Shown here: piece by piece, positions 56,701-64,000 of the stretch | How positions within the stretch are numbered: the stretch's first letter is position 1 | How the letters are laid out: every line of letters starts with the position of its first letter | Assembly: GCF_032854445.1 (NCBI RefSeq) | Contig: NC_088297.1 | Coordinates: forward strand, 8,235,375-8,299,374 | DNA: 64,000 bases | DNA from: Liolophura sinensis | Taxonomy: Eukaryota; Mollusca; Polyplacophora; Chitonida; Chitonidae | Direction: 5' to 3' | Notes under the pieces: generated by a model | Told to the model about the DNA's origin: nothing | The model's input: only the letters and a program-made list of their open reading frames with translations | The model's database searches: none | Program-made: the position numbers and the translations under genes

Positions 56701-57412
56701 GTGCGCCACTGACATACACGTACTCATTAATCATTATGTTGAAGCTCTCCAAAACTGACGTGCTGTTAAGTATTGGCTGCCGACAATCCAAGATGTTTGC
56801 TTAGCCGCGCACCAGCTCTTGTTTTTATGGAATGATTTTCCAAGCAAGCGTGAATGCGGGGAACCAAACTGTCCACCCAACATAGACAGTATTCTAGCCA
56901 GGGGAAAAATGTTACCTCAACCATTGTCTAATTGAATCTCTCCGTGAGTTGCGCAAAGGAAATCTAAATGCTTCATGGTCGAGAGGTTAATACGTTATGT
57001 CTATCAAACCCTGAGGCCAGTACCACATTGTTTTGTGCAATAAAACAGGTTCTATATCGCGGCTGGTTCATTTAATCGTTGTCCATCAAGATAACGGCTG
57101 GCAGTATCAAATTGCTCCCTGCCTAAAACGCAGACTGCGGTCTCAGAGATAAGAGCGATGCTTGGCCCGGTGATATTCGCTTCCGACACATAACCTTTAC
57201 CGGGCCTGAGTCATTGTGATAGATTCGCATCCGACCTAGACCACCGTGGAATGCGGGGAACTGATGAGAAAGATTCTTCTGCAGTCATTGTCCGCTGTCA
57301 TTGATTTCGCTGCATGGTGTATGTTAAGGACTTCCCAAGCCAGGGCACTGATCCATGAGGCCTTCAAGAAAACACAGGGAACATAGACCTATATTTATAC
57401 AGACACACCCCC

Positions 57413-57668
57413 AGAACCTCGCCGGCTCAGTTTCATAACAAAAGTGTTGCTTTAGCTTCAGTCATTTGGTTGACAATGAGGTTGTGGGTTCGAGCACAGG
57501 TCTCGCTGGTTTGTTCAGCTGTGGCTTAGAATCAAGAACTTTGTCAGATGCTTTGCGAAGGGTGGTGGTTAATTTCGGCAACTCCCTCAATGCACCCTTA
57601 ACCCTGACAACTGTCGTACAAATGAAATATTCTAGAGCATGGAGTTAAACATCAATCAAATGAAATAA
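57413..57668 (+). mobile_element. tRNA-related SINE, fourth type
   Basis: Head CTCGCCGGCTCAGTTTCATA with a B box GTGGGTTCGAGCAC near 57484. The body is unlike families 1-3, but the 3' end (AAATGAAATATTCTAGAGCA, GTTAAACATCAATCAAATGA) matches the family 1 tail. Confidence 0.65.
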
Positions 57669-58774
57669 ATAGAATATATGTCCCACAGTGACTCCCATCT
57701 ACACAACGGTGATTCATTTCTCTGCCATTTCCTACGCCTTTATATTACAGACTCATTTCAAAGAACTGAACAAATATGGTCTGGATTCAAGAACTGCTAA
57801 ATATGTGCGACCAAATATCGGCACATGAGAAAGCAGAAGTGGATATCATATCCTTCTTTGGTGAAGGTAAAAATGAATAATTATGGCTTGAGGCCTGTAG
57901 TTAGTTTTAGCCATATCGTGGCGAACGGAGGTTGGACATTACAGTAAAAACAATCGTGACCAGTTTCAAAAAAGTTTAGCCAGTCCTGTTGTATATATTG
58001 TTAGACAACTGTTAGAGGCCTTACATTAAAGAAGTCACTGTCGGGGTTTCTAGGTTCCAGTTTCCAGTTTCCAGTTTCTACCACAGCAAAGCGAAAGACG
58101 CATGCTGATTGGCTTAAATTCCATTAGTTAAGGTGTTTGTCATCGTGTTTTACATGACCCAGAGCTTGTTATCACTCAACAAACTATGATAACATGACCG
58201 AATAGAGCCAATCGTGGGACAAAATGTACCGAAAAGATAGGGGGTCATGTAAAGATATACTTTACACATGTTTGAAAAGAAGTCAGCGCAGGTTTTCTGA
58301 TTTAAGTTCCCATTTTATGGATTCTCCTTCACTACGCATGCGCAAATTACTTCTAGGCTACTTTTCAAGGGATTAAAGCACACTTCTTTAATCTACCTCC
58401 TAAACTTCTTTAACGACCAAGAGAGGTGATGTGACCGCCATCTTTAAAACAATTGAAAGCGATTCCTTTGATAGCTGGACCAATCAAACAGCATGATCAG
58501 ATTAAGCTATCGGCAGAGAGGGGATAGCGAAAGGTTCGTGAGGCAGAAATGTAATTCGGCAATTCAATTTCAGGTTGACTCCAGTTCCGATTGTTGCAGA
58601 TGTTAGTCTATGGAAATCAGTTTCCATTCGTTCCATCTTATTGCCGGTGCTAAATCGGCAGGCTTGATGTATAGCGTATCCCTTCAGACTTTGGCCATTA
58701 AGTGTGTTCTACAGATACGACAGGCTTTAAGTCCCCTTCACACTGGGAAGGTAGTGATATGCTTGTATCCCATG

Positions 58775-58778
<4 letters not shown>
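57669..58778. other. No gene recognised
   Basis: Non-coding as far as can be seen. A three-fold TCCAGTTTCCAGTTTC run lies near 58055-58080. Confidence 0.4.
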
Positions 58779-58851
<73 letters not shown>

Positions 58852-58852
58852 A
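58779..58852. repeat. TA and ATA microsatellite
   Basis: About 29 TA units followed by five ATA units. Confidence 0.97.
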
Positions 58853-58979
58853 ACCGCAAAGTGGTGGGTTCACCGGTTACCTGTTACCATTTGTTAACTA
58901 AGGTCTCTGCACTCCTTTTACCCTCTATCCTGTAGCCTTTAATATTAGACGATAAACTTAAAAAATGCCTTGACAGCAA

Positions 58980-59170
58980 TTTATTTATTTTTTTTTTTTC
59001 GTTGTCCAACGCCATATTCTAGAATGTCCCACCCATACGAGGATGGAACCAGTGCGCGGAGTAAACCATCGCCCTTTGGCAAGTGCGGAGTAAACCATAG
59101 ATCTTTTGCAATTTACTGACTAACTTTCCAGCGTGGGACGTACAGATCAGCACCCCATAGTGGTGGTACA
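58980..59170 (-). repeat. SINE-like relic
   Basis: TTTATTTATTTTT, then GTTGTCCAACGCCATATTCT and CCCATACGAGGATGG resemble an antisense family 1-type tail and body start. GGAGTAAACCAT occurs twice (59059 and 59089). Confidence 0.4.
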
Positions 59171-60910
59171 CAAGTAATCTTTAACAAATGTAAGGCTTAT
59201 TTTGTTAGGCAAAACTAGCAACGCACATATCAGCCAACAAACTAGAGAGTCAATGAAATTCTTCATGATCAAATATTGTTTGAAATTCTCAACTACAATG
59301 ACGCCACCGTGGTACTGAATCAGGTGACAAGCTTGTTCTTTCAGTCAAAATGCCTTGGGACGCAGACAGGTTTTATTTTCCCATCGTTTTACGTAAAAAC
59401 AATAAACAAAAACGGCAATCTAAATGTCATAAGGGAAAGCTTTTCCGGCTTGATCTTTGTTCATTGTTAGAGATGGCCGCAGGCTATAGTAGCATAGAGG
59501 ATAGTAGCATCCAAAACCAACATCACAATAAATACGACCTTAAATCAGAACACGTGTAATATTAATTGTAGCTAAATCTTCGCCAGCTGTAAAACATTTT
59601 TGTATATACATTGATATACATCATGCTGTTTTCCACCGCGATATTTCTACCGAAGAGCACATGCCTGAGTGACATACCATTCTATTATGGAATATAAGAA
59701 ATATTCAATTGTCAAAGATATGTTGTGTTGTTGTTGTTTTCTTCTTCTTTTTTTCTTTGGTGGGGCGGGGTGTTGGGGGGGGGGGGGTCGTTTCTCGGTA
59801 TTTTTTTCGGATTGTTTCAGCAAACTCCAGAATTTTCACTTATACGATGACGGCCAATATGCAATAAGGATGGAGGAAACCGGAGTGCCTGGAGTAAAAC
59901 CACTGACATGTGGTAAGCTACACAAATGAACATATCCACGTGTGACGTCATATTGGTCGAAGGCATACACGTGGTCTCCAGCGATGATTTCAAATGAGAG
60001 CATCCTCCAGTAGGATTAATGAGAAAAATAAGGGCAGACTGAAACTCTTAAGATTTCCCTCTCTGTGAATAAGAGCTGTGTTCGTCAACAAACTTTGGCA
60101 ATGTGAAAATTTATAAACAATAGCAAACTGTATTACTATATATGGATGTGTTGAGAGTTGTGTACAAAATGGAACAAGAAAAGATAAGGTAAGACCGCCT
60201 AGCTTGGTTTTATGGTTTGAATACATCACTTTATAGTACAAAGATGTCAGAGAATGGTTTAGCTTCGACACTTTCTCCCCCTTCAACTTCCCCCATCTCC
60301 CCTCCTCACATATAACCCACCGACAGAGTTCCTCGTTACCGGGTATTCAATGACATCCACCGAGATTGACTCACAAATTGGTCCGCCATTTTAACTTTAC
60401 GAGATGTCTTGTGCTCGGTTCAATTTACTACTTTAATCTAATTTAACCTTGTTCCTAACACTGTTCCCTCTAAAGATTCCCTGGATAGCGTCAGGACCAG
60501 TCGCGTGACTGCATGCTCACACGACATTCTTGAAATCACCAGAGACGAGAGTGCCTAGAACGTCCATGGAAATCAGACCAAAGGAACATTATATATTCCT
60601 TTCGAAGAAATGCCAAAAAAAAAAATCCGCAATGTACAACAAATGACGGCTGGTGACAATCGCGAAGACGACTGGTAGTGTGTTGGATCGATGTAACATC
60701 GGGAGAATTCTTCTGTCTAGGAAACACGAATAAACAAAGCCAAACAGAAGTCGGCCTAGCTTCCGGTCTGACCCCATCCTTTGCCGCGCCCAATTAGCAA
60801 GACGATTTACAGACCGCCTGCTTCTCTTGATTAAGCTTGGAACCATCTCCAGCTGTCGGAATCGTACCCACAGAGTGTGGCACATCAGGTTCCTGGCGAA
60901 AACAGACACA
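59171..60910. other. No gene recognised
   Basis: Contains a G-run (59775-59787) and a faint SINE-body resemblance at 59810-59960. ORFs such as 60589-60939 (-) start in a microsatellite and carry no domain. Confidence 0.4.

Positions 60911-60942
<32 letters not shown>
60911..60942. repeat. CA microsatellite
   Basis: About 16 CA dinucleotides. Confidence 0.95.
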
Positions 60943-60943
<1 letters not shown>

Positions 60944-61216
60944 TGTCCAATCTAAGTTATAGGAGCACATTGACCGCGATCTTGTACCATACTGAACACG
61001 AGTCTCTGTAAATTTTTTACAAGCGGGATGTTCACCTTGCCATTAATGCAATGAATCTATTGCCTTCAGGTCCAAAAATATACGTATTATCAAACATTAC
61101 CTCGATATATTATGTGGAATTTTGCATATTTTCTTTTTCACATATCAAAAAGTCAGCGCAGCAAGTCCACTATATATTTCTTTAACTGTTGCTTTTAAGG
61201 AAAAGGGGTTTTCCGT

Positions 61217-61257
61217 TCTTTTTTTTTTTCTTCTTCTTCTTCTTCTTCTTCTTCTTT
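61217..61257. repeat. T-run and CTT microsatellite
   Basis: Poly-T followed by nine TTC/CTT trinucleotides. Confidence 0.92.
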
Positions 61258-64000
61258 CAAAATCTTAAATCTAACCGGGCACAAATATAGCAAATTACAG
61301 AAAAAAAGCATGGAATTATTACCTAACCAGTGTTCCACCAACCAACGAATCCGTAATAAACCCTTATGAACTGCGCAATTTCAGTCCTTTGGAAACCTTT
61401 GGTCGCGAATTGTTCGTTGTTATATGGAAACTGATAGAGGTCATTCATAAAGGACTGCGAGGTAGCGAGATATTCTTTATCCGCTTCCATACTGTTTGGT
61501 GTCCGTAAAGTTTAAATTCAAGTGGCCCATATAGGGTTTTGAATTCCAAATATTAAACAAAATATAATAGGCTAGATATTCTATCTCCACGATGCCTTAG
61601 TCTGATTCGCTAATTCACGTATGCTATAGCCAGTAAACTATGGTGTTAATATGAAAACATGATAATTGTCATATTTTTTTAAATATTGTACAGGCTTCAT
61701 AAAACAGAACTTAAATGTATTAAAATGTGTAAATCCTAATTCAGTTTGCACTCTGGACCATAATACAGTTAGCAACGACCAAACAAGCAAATGTGCCTTG
61801 TCCCGATGAAATCAAATCTATTTCTGTCGCAATTTAGTTTAACTCAGATATGCCAAAAACGGCTGAATATTCCACGACACAACCTTGTTCCCATGTGACC
61901 ATCGGATCCTTTTGCTGTCGGACTGTACCTATTGTCAGCCAAGGACAGCAAATAACATTCAATCGTCTTGAGTAGATCATTACCGAACGTGAAAACATTC
62001 TCCTCTTCGAATGCTCTGCTTTTGAGGTATAGCTTTGGACATTCACGCATCAAAGGAACGAATTTCTGAGCTGATTATCGATGTCGAGCACGGCCCTTCG
62101 ACGACGGGATTTTATCCGTGGCGGCTATGCTGACACGATGTTCTCTTCAGTCAACGTCCCATGGGCATGAGGTTTCGCTTCAGACAGGAGCTTATCCCAC
62201 AAGTAGTAAAACGCTAGACGCTATTAAAGCTAAGTCTGGCGAACAATGGCCAGGTGATGGAGTGATCGTGATAAACAGGGGTGGACAGGGCGATTAACCT
62301 GTGTCTTGGTTGAGGATGAGGGTTTACAGAGCTATCGATAAGAGTGGAATATACATGAAGCGTGCTAAACCGGCAAACAGATCGCGATGAACGGGTGGAT
62401 GGATTATTGCATGCCTAGATTGTATGATGGATATATGGACAAACAGATGTAAGGATTTCCAGACACCCTGACTATAGCTGATCCACTGACAAAATGAATG
62501 ATTGGTTGACTGTTTAACTGATTGCTTTCATAACTGATTAACCATGTTGGCTGTCTGTGTGACTGAATCACTGACCAGATTGTCTGCCCGCTTTATTGTC
62601 CTTTTGACTGATTGAAATGCACACTAAACCATTGTTAGTTTGATCCACAGACTCACTGAATGCTAGACTGACTATTAGACTGACTAGTAACTTGACTGAT
62701 TGACTGATTGATATCAACTCTAACAATTATAGCAATATAAGCGTCAAGTCCGACATTCATATACCATTTGTAGTCCGTAAAGGGCGTTTTAAGTCGATAA
62801 TCGCAAGATCCATTCCCAAAACAACGTTTAACACTAACTCCCAAAGACAAAGGTATGTAAGAAATTATACAAATAAGAAATAAAGCCGGTAACACACAAG
62901 AAAGAAGCGGTCATCAGTTTTCAATGATTCATTCACCAACTGCAGATTTACCTGCTGGTTCAAATAATATTCGCGGTATGGTTTCCCATTCTGGCTTTGT
63001 TGCTTTGAAGTGAAGATTAGCCTAGGACTACCAAACACGGATTCAATTACTTCATTGCAAACAAGGCAGCAGCGTGGCTTTCCAGAACTACTTTATTAGC
63101 AGGAATTTCCATAAAAATGTCTTAATGGAGTCAAGCTTGTTATGGCTGATAGCTGTGTTGCCAGTTTGTTAAGATGCATCCGTGGAAGTCGGCCACACAG
63201 ATTGGTAGGATTATATCACTCCAGTGTTGCGTGACTGGAATTATACCGGTTTGAGACACCGTTATAAATGCAGGAGCTCCTGGATGAAAAACAATTTAAC
63301 AGTTTCCATTTCAATTTGCTTGTAATCGACAAGCGAATCGGCTCCCCAGCGCTAACAATGGGAATATCCTTTCCTGGACGTCACGCGCGTTTCCCATAGC
63401 CGACACTTGGGACCTGTGTTTTGATCACCTTCATTTTGATGTTCGATCGAATCCAGCTCCCGCTGACTGGACTGCAATTTTAGCTCAAGAGGCTTCTACA
63501 GATATATATGTGGCGGAGAACACCGATTCCGTGCCCAACTTCACCCCTCACCCCACCTCTCTCTCCAAATAAACCTTTATGCCATCATACATTTATATAT
63601 TTATTGGGATAGTTATTTTAACGTCATAAACAAGAATTTTTCATTTTTATGGGTAGAAGAAACATAGTACCCTGTGAAAGCCGGGATCTTTGATCAAATT
63701 ACTGAGGAGTATTTCCACATCTGACCGATACAGATACCATAATAGTGAAAGTGTTGACCCCAATCTGCTCACTAGTCCTTGAATAAGTGAAATATTTTTA
63801 ATTATGGTATTAAAACCCAGACCAAGAAATAAGCAATATATTTGATTTAGTTTATAAATAGTACTCACATAACTGACATTTTCCTTTATCCCATTGACAG
63901 ATTGCACAACTGATGAGTGTTATACAAATTGACAGCTGTCTACACACTGCGCATGTTTATGTTTACAATTCCTCTGAATGCACTTCGCAAACTGTTACCG
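61258..64000. other. No gene recognised
   Basis: Contains a zone at 62460-62720 enriched in GACT/GATT tetranucleotides (for example GACTGATTGACTGATTGA), probably a decayed microsatellite. Near 63780 AATAAGTGAAATATTTTTAA resembles a SINE tail scrap. Confidence 0.4.

Noticed and set aside
43000-64000. First aquaporin exon with HxNPAVT
   Set aside because: The - strand was read for the reverse complement of the motif and nothing convincing was seen. A short exon could still have been missed by eye.

Overview
This is animal nuclear DNA: AT-rich, with spliced genes, very long introns, microsatellites, and dense decayed SINE and LINE insertions. The commonest SINE, with the tail motif GTACGGCGTAAAACACCAA, is of a kind I associate with molluscs. 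I infer a gastropod or bivalve, but another lophotrochozoan is possible. There are no operons, CRISPR arrays or intact RNA genes.

Two protein-coding genes are well supported and lie tail to tail. On the + strand, 6863-26586 encodes a secreted astacin metalloprotease. I reconstructed 16 coding exons, all joining in phase to a continuous 841-residue protein: signal peptide, propeptide with an Asp switch (LDGDM), RRAKR furin-type site, astacin catalytic domain (HEIGH motif, MHY Met-turn), EGF-like, CUB, Cys-rich segment, Ser/Thr/Pro linker, thrombospondin type 1 repeat and a Cys-rich C-terminus. It has a TATA box and, downstream, a candidate polyadenylation signal. On the - strand, 42661-39077 holds the last four coding exons of an aquaporin (second NPA motif, cytoplasmic tail). 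The first half of that protein was not found here and probably lies beyond 64000.

The introns of the protease gene hold a degraded LINE (about 7985-9685), a nearly intact Tc1-family DNA transposon (12515-14172, one in-frame stop), several SINEs and a 2.8-kb satellite of 54-bp units (21058-23842). The most interesting observation is that the satellite unit is a diverged copy of the exon 11/intron 11 junction: about 50 units carry the last codons of the CUB exon plus its 5' splice site. A second, independent tandem triplication of a junction (29 bp x 3, each with GTAAGT) occurs at the end of exon 14 of the same gene. The satellite also shows a five-unit (about 270 bp) higher-order periodicity.

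Region by region: 1-6790, upstream repeats (53-bp minisatellite, LINE broken by a SINE, SINEs); 6791-26930, protease gene; 26930-39076, repeat-rich intergenic DNA with most SINE copies; 39077-42661, aquaporin 3' exons; 42662-64000, probably aquaporin intron and/or flank, with satellites, microsatellites and SINEs but no exon I could recognise. At least three SINE families with different heads and different tetranucleotide tails share a short 3' motif.
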